Counted from the stretch's first letter, positions 1 through 7,977 are shown. The stretch is DNA of 64,000 nucleotides from Mesorhizobium sp. NZP2298 (GCF_013170825.1 NZ_CP033365.1:5034001-5098000); one strand, 5' to 3'. The notes: generated by a model not told the origin, from the sequence alone. Numbers and translations are program-made.

Positions 1-2
1 AC

Positions 3-1280
3 CAGACCGCGACAATGAACGCAGCTGTGGCCGCTGGCTGTACCGCGTCCTGGTCGCAGCCGACCTGGACGTTCAGCTGTGGCAATAAGACGACCGTCAA
101 TCTGGGGACCGTCACTATTGGCGGCGGCATCAACCTGAATTTCGCCCTGAACGGTGCGGCAACGACCACCTACAATTTCGCCGGCGATTTCACCACCAGC
201 GCCACGACGAGTTTCGGTCCCGGAATCTACAATTTCGCCAAGACCCTGACGACGGCGGGAACGACCACTTTCAAGGCGGGCACCTATAATTTCGGCAAGC
301 AGGTGACCACCGGTGGAACAACGACCTTTGGTGCCGGCACTTTCAACTTCACCAAGGGGTTGACCACCGGCGGTGGTGCCACCACAACCTTCGGCGCCGG
401 CACTTTCAAGATTGGCCGCAGCGACACCGCCTGCAGCGGCTCGGGGCAGGTCAGCATCTGCAATACCTCCACCTTGACCTTTGGCGGACCGAGCGTTTTC
501 GAACTGCCCGGCGGCTATACCAACACCGGCGGCTCGACACTCACCTTCGGCTCGGGCACGACCAATTCCTACAAGATCGGCCCCGGCAGTAACGGCGATG
601 CCATCACGATCGGCGGCGGGTCCACGACGATCATGGCCGATGCGACCGGCGCGAGCAGCGTCTTCCAGGTCGTCGGCAATGTGAATGGCGGAGGCGGCGG
701 CAGCTGCTTTGTCGTCAGCGCCGCGGCACAGCACGACATCTCAGGCAACTTCATCGGCTCGGGCGCCATCCTGCTCGGCGCCGGCGTCTATACGGTCGAC
801 GGTTATTTCGCGCTTGGCGGCAATGGCGGCGGCAGCGCCAACTGCAACGGCAGCACCATCAGCGTCAGCGGCGCCAGCGTGACGCTTGTGCTGTCAGGCA
901 AGGCCAAGTCCAGTTCGGGAAGTTGCAACGGCTATGTCTTCTGCGTCGCCGCCGGCTACAGCAACATCGTGCTCACCGCACCGCAATCGGGAGCAACGGC
1001 GAAGCTGGCGGTTATCGGTCCGACGGCGACCACAAACACCGGCGGCGCGACATTCGCCGAAGGCGGCTCCAATGCCCAGATATCAGGTGCATTCTACTTT
1101 CCCTATGGCCCGATCGTCATGAATGGCGGCTCGAGCGTGCTGGGATCGAAGACCGACTCGACCAAGTGCCTGCAGATGATCGGCTCGCGCATCACGCTAT
1201 CGGGCGGCACCACGGCCGCTTCGGAATGCATCGCCGCCCCGAGCACCAGCGCCAGCAGCAAGGTGAGCCTCGTGCAATGA
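3..1280 (+). CDS. TadG-like pilus-assembly/secreted protein, C-terminal part (5' end outside window)
   Basis: The reading frame is open to the left edge, so this is the C-terminal part of a longer protein; the ATG at 15 is probably internal. Four imperfect repeats of about 20 residues (DNA about 168-416) follow a YNF-x-LTT-x-G-TTTFGAGT pattern rich in Gly, Thr and aromatic residues, suggesting stacked beta-strands. The rest is Gly/Ser-rich with several Cys and ends in a GAFYFP...GG segment, like the C-terminal domain of TadG-like proteins. Its stop overlaps the start of the next TadE-like gene (ATGA), so the three genes are one operon. The TadG assignment rests on context and the C-terminal pattern; the N-terminal membrane segment is not visible. 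Confidence 0.7.
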   Translation, partial: QTATMNAAVAAGCTASWSQPTWTFSCGNKTTVNLGTVTIGGGINLNFALNGAATTTYNFAGDFTTSATTSFGPGIYNFAKTLTTAGTTTFKAGTYNFGKQVTTGGTTTFGAGTFNFTKGLTTGGGATTTFGAGTFKIGRSDTACSGSGQVSICNTSTLTFGGPSVFELPGGYTNTGGSTLTFGSGTTNSYKIGPGSNGDAITIGGGSTTIMADATGASSVFQVVGNVNGGGGGSCFVVSAAAQHDISGNFIGSGAILLGAGVYTVDGYFALGGNGGGSANCNGSTISVSGASVTLVLSGKAKSSSGSCNGYVFCVAAGYSNIVLTAPQSGATAKLAVIGPTATTNTGGATFAEGGSNAQISGAFYFPYGPIVMNGGSSVLGSKTDSTKCLQMIGSRITLSGGTTAASECIAAPSTSASSKVSLVQ

Positions 1281-1876
1281 GAAATCCGTCACGCCTCGGC
1301 CTGCCCGCCGGCAGGGCTCGTTCATTCACGGACTTCCTTCGTCGTCAGAAAGCAGGCGTGTCGGCGGTCGAGTTCGCCCTGGTCACTCCGGTGCTGCTCG
1401 TCATCCTGGCCGGAACCGTCGACATAGGCGGCTCACTGAAGGCCAAGTTCGAACTGAGCTCGGCGGTCTCGGCCGGTTCGAACTATGCTCTGCTCAATGG
1501 CGACAAGGTCAACTCCTCCGGCGGCAGCGCACTGGCCGGCAACATCGCGACGGTGGTGACGAGCGGCCTGAGCGGCAATGCCGGCAACATTCAGGTCGTC
1601 ATCAACAATGGCCCGACGATTGTGTATGACGCCAGCACATCCAAGGCGACCCAGAGCGGCACGGCCGCGAATGCGGACCTCTGCTACTGCCCGGGCAATT
1701 CCGGGACCGTCGCCTGGAGCGTCCCGGTCGCATGCGCCAGCATCTGCAATGCCGGCGGGATCGCGGGAAAATTCGTGACGATCGCGGCCAGCAAGCCCTA
1801 CACGCCGCTTTTTGGCGGCTTCGGCATCGTCACCAACGGCAATATCACCGTCAACTCGGTGGTGCAGCCGCAATGA
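1277..1876 (+). CDS. TadE-like pseudopilin/pilus assembly protein
   Basis: A 199-residue protein with a basic N-terminus followed by KAGVSAVEFALVTPVLLVIL at about residues 26-45. This is the typical TadE/TadG N-terminal hydrophobic helix with a conserved Glu after a Gly-containing processing-like site. The remainder is a Ser/Gly/Asn-rich extracytoplasmic domain with several Cys. The ATG at 1277 overlaps the upstream stop, and this gene's own stop overlaps the next ATG in the same way. A role in Flp/Tad pilus biogenesis is inferred from the family. Confidence 0.8.
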   Translation: MRNPSRLGLPAGRARSFTDFLRRQKAGVSAVEFALVTPVLLVILAGTVDIGGSLKAKFELSSAVSAGSNYALLNGDKVNSSGGSALAGNIATVVTSGLSGNAGNIQVVINNGPTIVYDASTSKATQSGTAANADLCYCPGNSGTVAWSVPVACASICNAGGIAGKFVTIAASKPYTPLFGGFGIVTNGNITVNSVVQPQ

Positions 1877-2313
1877 GCCGTTGCCGGTCGTTCCTGCGCG
1901 ACAGATCCGGCGCCAACGCCGTCGAGTTCGCGCTGCTGTCGGTGCCGTTGCTGATGGTGTTGATGGGCACGTTCGAGTTCGGTCGCATGTATTGGGCGCA
2001 GCACGTGCTGAATGAAATCGCCGCCGCAGGGGCGCGTTGCGTCGGCGTGCTGCAGAGCGGATGCACACAGAACGGCGCCTACAACGCCGCCAGCGCCATC
2101 AGCTATATCAGCAACAGGGCGGCAACCGACGGCATCGTCCTGAGCACCACCAACATCACCGTCAGCAACAACACCACCTGCTCGGGCCTGACCGGTTTTT
2201 CGAGCGTCCAGGTCTCCTACACGTTCGCGACCGTGCTGCCGGCCTTCCTCACCTCGCTCGCGAATGGCCCCAACCTCAGCGCCAAGGCTTGCTTCCCAAA
2301 TCAGGGCGCCTGA
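1873..2313 (+). CDS. TadE-like pilus assembly protein
   Basis: A 146-residue protein and a second TadE-like member. RSGANAVEFALLSVPLLMVL at about residues 11-30 gives the membrane helix with the conserved Glu. A short periplasmic domain with four Cys follows. The ATG at 1873 overlaps the preceding stop (ATGA), so translation is probably coupled. This looks like the end of the pilus cluster, because the next gene is on the opposite strand. Minor pseudopilins of this type usually prime or cap the Flp pilus; which role applies here cannot be read from sequence. Confidence 0.8.
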   Translation: MSRCRSFLRDRSGANAVEFALLSVPLLMVLMGTFEFGRMYWAQHVLNEIAAAGARCVGVLQSGCTQNGAYNAASAISYISNRAATDGIVLSTTNITVSNNTTCSGLTGFSSVQVSYTFATVLPAFLTSLANGPNLSAKACFPNQGA

Positions 2314-2376
2314 TGCCTGTCGCCCATCAGTGATCTCGGTTCTGGGGGCGACACGCACGGGAACAAGGGCCTGGAG

Positions 2377-2988
2377 CTACCGATCGGCAAGTGCCAGCTT
2401 GGCGCCGAGCATGACAAAGGCGCCCGCGAACGTCCTGCGCATCCAGGTCAGCACCATCGGCCGCGACACGACATGGCTGCGGATCGAGGCGGCGAAGATG
2501 CCGTAGCCGACGAAAACCACGAAGGTCAAAAGCATGAAGACGGAGCTGAGTTCCAGCATCTTCGACAGCGCATTGGGCTCGGTGGTGCTGACGAATTGCG
2601 GCAGGAAGGCGAAGAAGAAGATCGACAGTTTCGGATTGAGCACGTTGACGAGGATGCCGGTTGCGATCACCTTGCCGGCCGAACGCGGCGCGGCATTGTC
2701 CTCGACGCTGAGGCCGCCCTTCTCCTTCAGCGTGTTCCAGGCCATGTAGATGAGATAGGCTACACCGATATATTTCAACGTCTCGAAAGCAACCGCGCTG
2801 GTGTGCAGCAGTGCCGCAAGCCCGGTGATGGCGGCCGCCATGTGCGGGATGATGCCCAGCGTGCAGCCGAAGGCCGCAATGATCGAGGCCCGCGCGCCGC
2901 GCGAAAGTCCGGCGCTCAGCGTGTAGAGAACGCCCGTGCCGGGCGAAGCCACGACGATCAGCGACGTCAACAGGAATTCGATGCTCAC
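2377..2988 (-). CDS. LysE/RhtB-family amino acid exporter
   Basis: A 203-residue membrane protein starting at a GTG with a GGAGG ribosome site seven bases upstream. An ATG farther upstream would lack such a site. The N-terminus (SIEFLLTSLIVVASPGTGVL) carries the SPGP-like motif of LysE translocators, here SPGTG. About six hydrophobic segments follow, with the family-typical WNTLKEKGG region near the middle. It probably exports an amino acid or derivative across the inner membrane; the substrate cannot be inferred. It stands alone, convergent with the pilus genes. Confidence 0.88.
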   Translation of the reverse strand: MSIEFLLTSLIVVASPGTGVLYTLSAGLSRGARASIIAAFGCTLGIIPHMAAAITGLAALLHTSAVAFETLKYIGVAYLIYMAWNTLKEKGGLSVEDNAAPRSAGKVIATGILVNVLNPKLSIFFFAFLPQFVSTTEPNALSKMLELSSVFMLLTFVVFVGYGIFAASIRSHVVSRPMVLTWMRRTFAGAFVMLGAKLALADR

Positions 2989-3092
2989 GATGGTTCCTCC
3001 ACGGCCCTGCCCGGCCGGGGAAGGTACCGGGCCAGCGGGCGCCGCACAAGCGGTGGCGATTTGCGCAATCCCCATTCGGGTGAGATCGGTAG

Positions 3093-3473
3093 CTACACCG
3101 GCAATCCGATCGCCCGGCGCGCCATCAGGCATTCCGCGTCGCCAGGCATGCAGGCGCGACAGACATCCGGACGCAATTCGTAGATGCCGCATGCGGTCGA
3201 CTTGCCGATTTCGCCCGACAAGGCCGAACAGCGCACGCCCTCGCAGCGCATGCCCGACAGGTCGGCCGCTACGTATTTCTCAGGGATGCGGTCGAGCTGC
3301 GCGTCATCCTCGGTCGAGAAGCGCGGCCATTCGGCTGAATAGGAACAACACGCGCCACAGCTCTGACAGTCGAAGGCAGAAGCGGCGTCGCGTTGCGGCG
3401 ACGAAAGGCTTGCAGCAGGAACCAGGGCGAGCAGCCCTGGCGTGGCAGAATTGCGATAGGCGTCCTGCGGCAA
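3093..3473 (-). CDS. YkgJ-family cysteine-cluster protein
   Basis: The cysteine cluster FDCQSCGACC (C-x2-C-x2-CC) near the N-terminus and CGIYELRPDVCRACMPGD near the C-terminus define the YkgJ/UPF0153 zinc or iron-sulfur cluster family, whose molecular role is poorly known. The start is uncertain. A TTG at 3473 lies just after the upstream small gene and gives 126 residues. An ATG at 3572 would overlap that gene by about 95 bases. It is probably the last gene of a small-protein operon running from 4275. Confidence 0.75.
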   Translation of the reverse strand: MPQDAYRNSATPGLLALVPAASLSSPQRDAASAFDCQSCGACCSYSAEWPRFSTEDDAQLDRIPEKYVAADLSGMRCEGVRCSALSGEIGKSTACGIYELRPDVCRACMPGDAECLMARRAIGLPV

Positions 3474-3477
3474 GGCG

Positions 3478-3642
3478 CTATTTCTTCTTGCCTGTCTTGC
3501 GCGCCGGCGCTTCAACGGGCGACTTGAACAGATCGGTCGCGGCGTCGGCAGCTTCGCCGGCCTTCGCGGCAACCGGCTTGGCCGGCTTTGCAGCGGGAGC
3601 CGGCGTTGCCGGCTGATCCTTGGCGGAGAATTTAATGGCCAT
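3478..3642 (-). CDS. Small Ala/Pro/Lys-rich hypothetical protein
   Basis: A 54-residue protein beginning MAIKFSAKDQPATP and ending in a KKK tail, very rich in Ala, Pro and Lys. Its ATG lies one base after the stop of the upstream gene, which implies translational coupling. The sequence looks intrinsically disordered and basic, like histone-H1-type tails, but no family is recognised. I support it by its position in the operon, its coding-like codon use and its exact spacing. Confidence 0.6.
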   Translation of the reverse strand: MAIKFSAKDQPATPAPAAKPAKPVAAKAGEAADAATDLFKSPVEAPARKTGKKK

Positions 3643-3643
3643 G

Positions 3644-4051
3644 TCAGTCCTCGTCGGCGAAACGCGATGATGGTGCGCGCGGATTGCGCAAGCGGCCGAT
3701 CAGCGCCGAAACCGCCGTGATGTTCATTTCCTCGGGCGACCAGTTCCTGGCTTCCGCGATGTGATGCGGCGCCAGTTCGCGATGCGTGCTGCCGCTGTAG
3801 GCGGCATCCTGGTAGGTCACCTGCTCCTGGGTCTTTTTGTCCTCGCGGACATATTCGATCAGGTAGTTCGGGGCTTCGGCACGGCCGCGCACGCCAACGC
3901 GCACCTGGGCATCGCCGTGGGCGCGCTTGCAGCGTTCGAGTTTTTCCAACACGCGCCGGACGTATTCGACCGGCTTGTCCAGGGTTTCGACCATGTCGGC
4001 AATGGTCGCATCGGCGGCGATCGGTGTCGGGGGTACGCGCTTGGTGGCCAT
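3644..4051 (-). CDS. Conserved hypothetical protein of a small-protein operon
   Basis: A 135-residue soluble protein. The N-terminal 60 residues look helical (ADMVETLDKPVEYVRRVLEK), and the middle has a mixed beta segment (APNYLIEYVRED). There is no signal peptide and no recognised domain. Its ATG overlaps the preceding stop by one base (TGATG), and its stop is one base before the next ATG, so it sits centrally in a translationally coupled operon. Function unknown. Confidence 0.7.
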   Translation of the reverse strand: MATKRVPPTPIAADATIADMVETLDKPVEYVRRVLEKLERCKRAHGDAQVRVGVRGRAEAPNYLIEYVREDKKTQEQVTYQDAAYSGSTHRELAPHHIAEARNWSPEEMNITAVSALIGRLRNPRAPSSRFADED

Positions 4052-4275
4052 CAGCGTTTTCCGGCTCGTTTCGGCTGCACCGCGAGTGCCGCCGCCGCCG
4101 CTATATCGTCGGCTTCCTTTTCCAGTCGCAGCTCGCGCAAACGGGCCGTCTTGGCTTCACGCGCCTCGCTTACGGCATCGCGCTCGGACATGATGCGGTT
4201 GAGCGACATTGACTGGGTTTGCGTCCTGCTGAACAGCGACACCGCGGGATCGGCGGCCTTCGAATGGGCGGTCAA
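4051..4275 (-). CDS. Small charged helical protein, TTG start
   Basis: A 74-residue hypothetical protein. I chose a TTG at 4275 because an AGGAGA ribosome site lies six bases upstream. An ATG at 4209 would give 52 residues without such a site. The C-terminal half (about residues 32-60) is a highly charged helix rich in Glu, Arg and Ala that could form a coiled coil. The stop overlaps the next gene's ATG by one base. It is the first gene of the 4275-3093 operon; function unknown. Confidence 0.6.
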   Translation of the reverse strand: MTAHSKAADPAVSLFSRTQTQSMSLNRIMSERDAVSEAREAKTARLRELRLEKEADDIAAAAALAVQPKRAGKR

Positions 4276-4450
4276 AATCTTTCTCCTGTCAGGAGCCTGG
4301 TGCCGATAGGACGAGACCGGCTCTTCGGTCAGGACCATGCACGAAGCAACACGGCATTGGGGCAGCGGATTCAAATTGCTGAGGCGTTCCTTAGCACGTT
4401 CAGCCCGACGCGCAGCGCATTTTCGACGGCAACAAGCGTAAAATGAAAAA

Positions 4451-4469
4451 GGCCAGGCACCGCCTGACC
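4451..4469 (-). terminator. Rho-independent terminator after the cold-shock gene
   Basis: Read leftward, an 8-bp stem GGTCAGGC/GCCTGGCC with a 3-base loop is followed by TTTTTCATTTT. It lies about 160 bases past the cold-shock stop codon and before the small-protein operon, so it should separate the two transcripts. Confidence 0.75.
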
Positions 4470-4566
4470 TCCCTAGGAGCACCGCACATCCAGATGGATG
4501 CACGGGAACACTCCTTTCATGCGCATGATGTGCCTTGGAAACTCAGGTTTCCGAGGCCATGCGTCC

Positions 4567-4621
4567 GAATTCGCCCTTCACCGGTGCCAGTACATCCGTG
4601 GTCACCGGGAGGGCTGAATTC
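4567..4621. repeat. Long imperfect hairpin next to the cold-shock stop codon
   Basis: Outer arms GAATTC-GCCCT (4567-4577) and AGGGC-T-GAATTC (4610-4621) enclose inner arms CCGGTG (4581-4586) and CACCGG (4603-4608). No T-run follows, so a plain terminator is unlikely. It may stabilise the mRNA or be a repetitive palindrome. Confidence 0.5.
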
Positions 4622-4626
4622 TTTCT

Positions 4627-4836
4627 TCAGGCCGCCTTCAACTGGTCGGCGGACATCTTGCCCGACTTGTTGTCGCGGACCATCTCGTAGCCGAGCTTCT
4701 GGCCCTCGACGATGTCGCGCATGCCGGCGCGCTCTACGGCCGAGATGTGGACGAAAACGTCGGCCGAGCCGTCGTCAGGCTGAATAAAACCAAAACCTTT
4801 GGTGGCGTTGAACCATTTAACTGTGCCGGTGCTCAT
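4627..4836 (-). CDS. cspA: Cold-shock protein, CspA family
   Basis: A 69-residue single cold-shock domain. [20 protein letters not shown] carries RNP1 (KGFGFI), and DVFVHISA carries RNP2 (VFVHI). It binds single-stranded RNA and DNA and acts as an RNA chaperone. The ATG at 4836 follows a GGAAAGGG ribosome site; a longer frame reaching 4953 has no domain support. It is monocistronic, with a structured 3' region and a terminator. Which of the several rhizobial csp paralogues it matches is unclear, so the symbol denotes the family only. Confidence 0.93.
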   Translation of the reverse strand: MSTGTVKWFNATKGFGFIQPDDGSADVFVHISAVERAGMRDIVEGQKLGYEMVRDNKSGKMSADQLKAA

Positions 4837-5190
4837 AAACGAACCCTTTCCATGGCAAATATTCGTTAATCGCGGTGCGAATGCACAACGATTTTTGTCT
4901 CGATTTTTGATGGGGAAGTTCGTCAAAGACGCGCATGGATGCGCGGATAACAAAAGTCAGTCAAACAAATATCGACATGTTTCTTGTAGGCTTCTTTTGT
5001 CACCGAGTCAATTTCTGGTTTTCCATCGACCTGAATTCAACCTAGGATTGCTCAGACATGAGACCTCAACTGGCGAGGCGGCCGAAAGACAAGGTCCCCA
5101 CAAAAACGCGCCACCCCCGGAACCAACTCCATGCCGACGCATTTCAACGGTGTCAGCAATTAGAGAGCAATCTCGGGAAAGCTGCTAAAA
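4837..5190. other. Non-coding upstream region of the cold-shock gene
   Basis: About 350 bases with lower GC than the surroundings and no supported gene. It should contain the leftward cold-shock promoter and 5' leader. A TTGAC-like box occurs on the minus strand, but I cannot place a confident -10 box. Nothing else is recognised. Confidence 0.4.
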
Positions 5191-5228
5191 GGACGCCTCC
5201 CGCACGACAATCGGTGCGAGAGGCGTTC
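5191..5228 (-). terminator. Terminator of the GST/YciI unit
   Basis: Near-perfect 15-bp arms (5191-5205 and 5214-5228) enclose an 8-base loop. Read leftward the stem is followed by CCTTTTAGC. It lies 40 bases past the stop of the YciI-like gene and fits as the end of that leftward transcript. Confidence 0.7.
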
Positions 5229-5268
5229 TTGTATGTGCCAGGAGGCCGAAGCGGGGCCGCGAGCCTTG

Positions 5269-5595
5269 CTATATAATGGCGCTGATCAGCGGCAGGATCT
5301 CGTAGTGGAAACCGCGGCCGGAACGCGACACCGGATCGTCATCGATCACGGCCCTCGCCTCGGCTTCGCTCCCGACACGCAGGACCAGTAGGCCCCAGGG
5401 ACCGGCCGGGTCGGCGACCGGGCCAGCCACGATCATGGTACCCTCGCGAAGCTTGCGGCGCAGGTAGTCGGCATGCCGCCCCATCAGTTCCCTTTCATCC
5501 TCGGTCATGGTGAAGGCGAAATCCGGTCGAGGCGGGATCAGCCGGCAGTGAAAGATCAATGGCACCGTGGGCGGTCCGTCGTTGCTGGCCATCAA
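5269..5595 (-). CDS. YciI-family (YCII-related) protein
   Basis: A 108-residue single-domain protein with the ferredoxin-like YCII pattern. It has an early beta strand (LIFHCRLIPPRP), a central HADYLRRKLREGTMIVAGPV with the conserved His region and Gly-Pro turn, then EAEARAVIDDDP. Members are small enzymes or dehalogenase-like proteins of mostly unknown substrate. It lies 51 bases after the GST gene on the same strand and shares its terminator, so the two are probably co-transcribed. Confidence 0.82.
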   Translation of the reverse strand: MMASNDGPPTVPLIFHCRLIPPRPDFAFTMTEDERELMGRHADYLRRKLREGTMIVAGPVADPAGPWGLLVLRVGSEAEARAVIDDDPVSRSGRGFHYEILPLISAII

Positions 5596-5646
5596 TCCTT
5601 CTCCAAAACCCCGTCAATCGACCATCGGTGTTCCGCCTCGATTGAC

Positions 5647-6315
5647 CTATTCGTCCGGTCCCGGTTCCGGCCAGGGCTCCTTTGCCGCTTCCGCGTACCA
5701 GTGCCGCATCGCCGGCGTAGCCAGCACGGCGTCGACATAGGCCCTGGTGTCGGGCGCGAGTTCGCCGCCATAGGTGTCGAAGCGGGTGACGACCGGCGCG
5801 TACATGGCATCGGCCGCGGTGAAATGGCCGAACAGGAAGGGGCCGTCCTTGCCGTATTTTTCGCGACACGCGCGCCAGATGGCCTCGATGCGAGCGCGCT
5901 GCACTTCCCCTTCGGCGTCGAGCGGCTTGTGGCCCTTGGGCCGGCGTAGATTCATCGGCCAGCCATAGCGGACCTCGCGAAAGCCGGAATGCATTTCGGT
6001 GGCCACCGAGCGGGCCAAGGCACGGGCGCCGACATCATCGGGCCAGAGCCCTCTGTCCGGAAACAGGTCGGCAAGATATTCAAGAATGGCAAGGGTTTCC
6101 CAGACGATCCTGCCCCCGCCCTGCAACGGCTTATGATCCAAGACGGGGACCAGTCCGGTCGGCGACACCTTGGCAAGATTGGCAAAGGTCTCGGGCGTCC
6201 GCAGGCGCACGAAGCTCTCCTCGAACGGGATCTCCAGATGCTTCATCGCCAGCCATGGCCTGAGCGACCAGGAGGAGAAGCATTTGTTGCCGATGTAGAG
6301 CGTGAATTCAGCCAA
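5647..6315 (-). CDS. Glutathione S-transferase family protein
   Basis: A 222-residue cytosolic protein. The N-terminal thioredoxin-like domain (about 1-80) has TLYIGNKCFSSWSLRPWLAM, where a Ser or Cys near residue 12-14 could be the thiol-activating residue. The cis-Pro glutathione-site region reads GLVPVLDH, and ETLAILEYLAD follows. The C-terminal domain is all-helical. It transfers glutathione to electrophiles or reduces them; the physiological substrate is unknown. It heads a two-gene unit with the YciI-like gene. Confidence 0.9.
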   Translation of the reverse strand: MAEFTLYIGNKCFSSWSLRPWLAMKHLEIPFEESFVRLRTPETFANLAKVSPTGLVPVLDHKPLQGGGRIVWETLAILEYLADLFPDRGLWPDDVGARALARSVATEMHSGFREVRYGWPMNLRRPKGHKPLDAEGEVQRARIEAIWRACREKYGKDGPFLFGHFTAADAMYAPVVTRFDTYGGELAPDTRAYVDAVLATPAMRHWYAEAAKEPWPEPGPDE

Positions 6316-6342
6316 GGCGATTTCCCCAAATTTTCGTCACAC

Positions 6343-6470
6343 TAGAGCAATCCCACGAAAGGTGTGTAGCGGTTTTCCCGGGAAAAGCGCGAGCGCTTTC
6401 CCTTGGGGGTTGCATCCAAACAAAGAGTTGGAGCAGTTCGACGTTTCCGTGAAACGATGAACTGCTCCAG
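6343..6470. repeat. Compound palindromic intergenic element
   Basis: Three nested palindromes lie together. One is the perfect TTTTCCCGGGAAAA (6373-6386). Another is a GGGAAA-AGCGC/GCGC-TTTCCC stem overlapping it. The third is an 18-bp hairpin with outer arms GGAGCAGTTC (6430-6439) and GAACTGCTCC (6459-6468) and inner arms CGTTTC/GAAACG (6442-6456). This layout resembles the short palindromic repeats dispersed in rhizobial intergenic regions. It sits between the 3' end of the patatin gene and the start of the GST gene. Confidence 0.65.
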
Positions 6471-6531
6471 CCACACGGCGCAATGGCAGCCAAGCGTTTC
6501 GGCCGCTTTGCTGCGTTCACCCGTGATGAAT

Positions 6532-7977
6532 TCAGTTTGCCTGTGCAGCCAATTGCGCCCCCGGCGAAACACCGGCGCGGGCGCGGATCGCGGCGACCGC
6601 GCTGGCAATATCGGCATTGACGCGCAGCGCCTCACGTCCGGCTTCTATGGTGAGGTCGACCTGCTCGACCGGCAGCTTCAGCCGGGTCGGTATGGCGTTG
6701 AGCCTAATTTGCACCGCCGGATCGAGATCGGCGAAAGACAGGTGCTGCACCACGAGCCGGACGTCGCGGCAATTCCAGCCGCCCGTCGAGCCTCGATAGG
6801 CGGCCACCGTCGGGGCCGGCAAAGCGCAGCGGTAGCGCACCAACTCCTGCTTCCACTGCGAGACGGCCAGGGTCAGGGCATCGAATTCGTCACGCACAGA
6901 GGAAGAAAGCGTGGTGCTGGTCACGGCGTCGAGCAATTCCGATGCCTTTGGCCCATGGAGTGTTTTCGCCCAACTCACATCCCTGTTGCTGCCCGCATCG
7001 GCGACGATGAAGATCAGCGTCGTCAGGCGAACGGCTGCCGAAGGCGACAGCGGCCCGTAGGGCGTGCCGGCGGCCGAGCGCTCAAGCGAAAAGCCGGTTA
7101 CGCCGATATTGTCGGTCAAACCGCCGTCGAGCAGCTTCACATAATCGAGCGGATCGGCGTTCTGGTAGGAATCGAGCGCGCTGGCGTAGGCCTTCAGCCT
7201 GAGCGAGGCGTTGCGGTCGGCAAGCGCCCGGCTCAGCCACAATGGCTTGCGGTAGCCGCAATCCGGCTTGGTCGCGGCGACCACGATCGGGGCGAAGACG
7301 ATGGGCACGGCGGCGGAGGCGGCAACCGCATCGGCCAGCCGCACCTTGTCAAGGTCGCTGCACAGGGCCGCGAAGGTGTCGTAGGTGAACATGAACGGCG
7401 TACGGTTGTAGATATCCGACGCGTTGACCCAGACGATCGGGCGGTCCGGCCTGCGGAATGCCTCGAAAGTCGCGCCGTCGAAAAGATGGTCGTTCAGCCA
7501 TTTGGCGAAGCCGCTGCGGTCATTGACGCCACCATAATAGGCGCGCACGAGATTGAGCGGCGACACCGACGTCCTGAGATCGGCTTCCGCGTCCTGGATC
7601 AGGAAGCGCTGGCGAAAATCCTGGTAGCCGTCCTTGCCCTTGTAGCCGAAATAGGCCGCCGCGATGGCGCCGCCAGACGCTCCGGAAATCATCCTGATGT
7701 CGTCGACCAGCGTGCGGCGGTACGGTCGCTCGTCGATGACGATGTCGTCCAGGGCCTGCAGCACGCCATAGGAGAAGGCTGCCGCCCTGGTGCCCCCGCC
7801 TGAAAAGGCGAGGCCGACCACGGTCGAACCATCGTCGCCCGGATCGGGGATGAAGGTCGGTGAAGGGTGTCCTGCTTCGGATGTCAGGACGTTGATCGGT
7901 CCGACATCGTCGGCGATGCAACCTGCCGTCAGCAGGGAGACAGCGACCGCCAAGGCAAGGCGAGACAGAAAACGCAT
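6532..7977 (-). CDS. Patatin-like phospholipase, predicted lipoprotein
   Basis: A 481-residue protein. The signal sequence ends in a lipobox-like LLTAGC (Cys about residue 20), so it is probably an outer-membrane or periplasmic lipoprotein. The patatin core shows the oxyanion motif SGGGTRAAA, the nucleophile elbow GASGG and the dyad Asp in LDGGLTDN. These are the Ser-Asp catalytic features of patatin phospholipases and lysophospholipases. The ATG at 7977 follows GGGGGAG. It is monocistronic, and its substrate lipid is unknown. Confidence 0.88.
   Translation of the reverse strand: MRFLSRLALAVAVSLLTAGCIADDVGPINVLTSEAGHPSPTFIPDPGDDGSTVVGLAFSGGGTRAAAFSYGVLQALDDIVIDERPYRRTLVDDIRMISGASGGAIAAAYFGYKGKDGYQDFRQRFLIQDAEADLRTSVSPLNLVRAYYGGVNDRSGFAKWLNDHLFDGATFEAFRRPDRPIVWVNASDIYNRTPFMFTYDTFAALCSDLDKVRLADAVAASAAVPIVFAPIVVAATKPDCGYRKPLWLSRALADRNASLRLKAYASALDSYQNADPLDYVKLLDGGLTDNIGVTGFSLERSAAGTPYGPLSPSAAVRLTTLIFIVADAGSNRDVSWAKTLHGPKASELLDAVTSTTLSSSVRDEFDALTLAVSQWKQELVRYRCALPAPTVAAYRGSTGGWNCRDVRLVVQHLSFADLDPAVQIRLNAIPTRLKLPVEQVDLTIEAGREALRVNADIASAVAAIRARAGVSPGAQLAAQAN

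Larger units (their letters stand above)
4276..4626. other. Intergenic: 3' region of the cold-shock transcript
   Basis: No convincing coding sequence here. The stretch holds a long hairpin (4567-4621), a short perfect inverted repeat GGAAAC/GTTTCC (4537-4552) and a leftward terminator (4451-4469). It appears to be a structured 3' untranslated region of the leftward cold-shock gene, followed by the start region of the small-protein operon. Confidence 0.5.

Noticed and set aside
5191..5228. Independent rightward small RNA ending in a strong hairpin
   Set aside because: Read leftward the same hairpin is followed by a T-run and sits just after the YciI gene, so it is better explained as that gene's terminator.
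6403..7803. 466-codon rightward frame opposite the patatin gene
   Set aside because: Low-complexity Arg/Gly/Val-rich product without domains; the leftward frame has lipobox, GxSxG and DG motifs.
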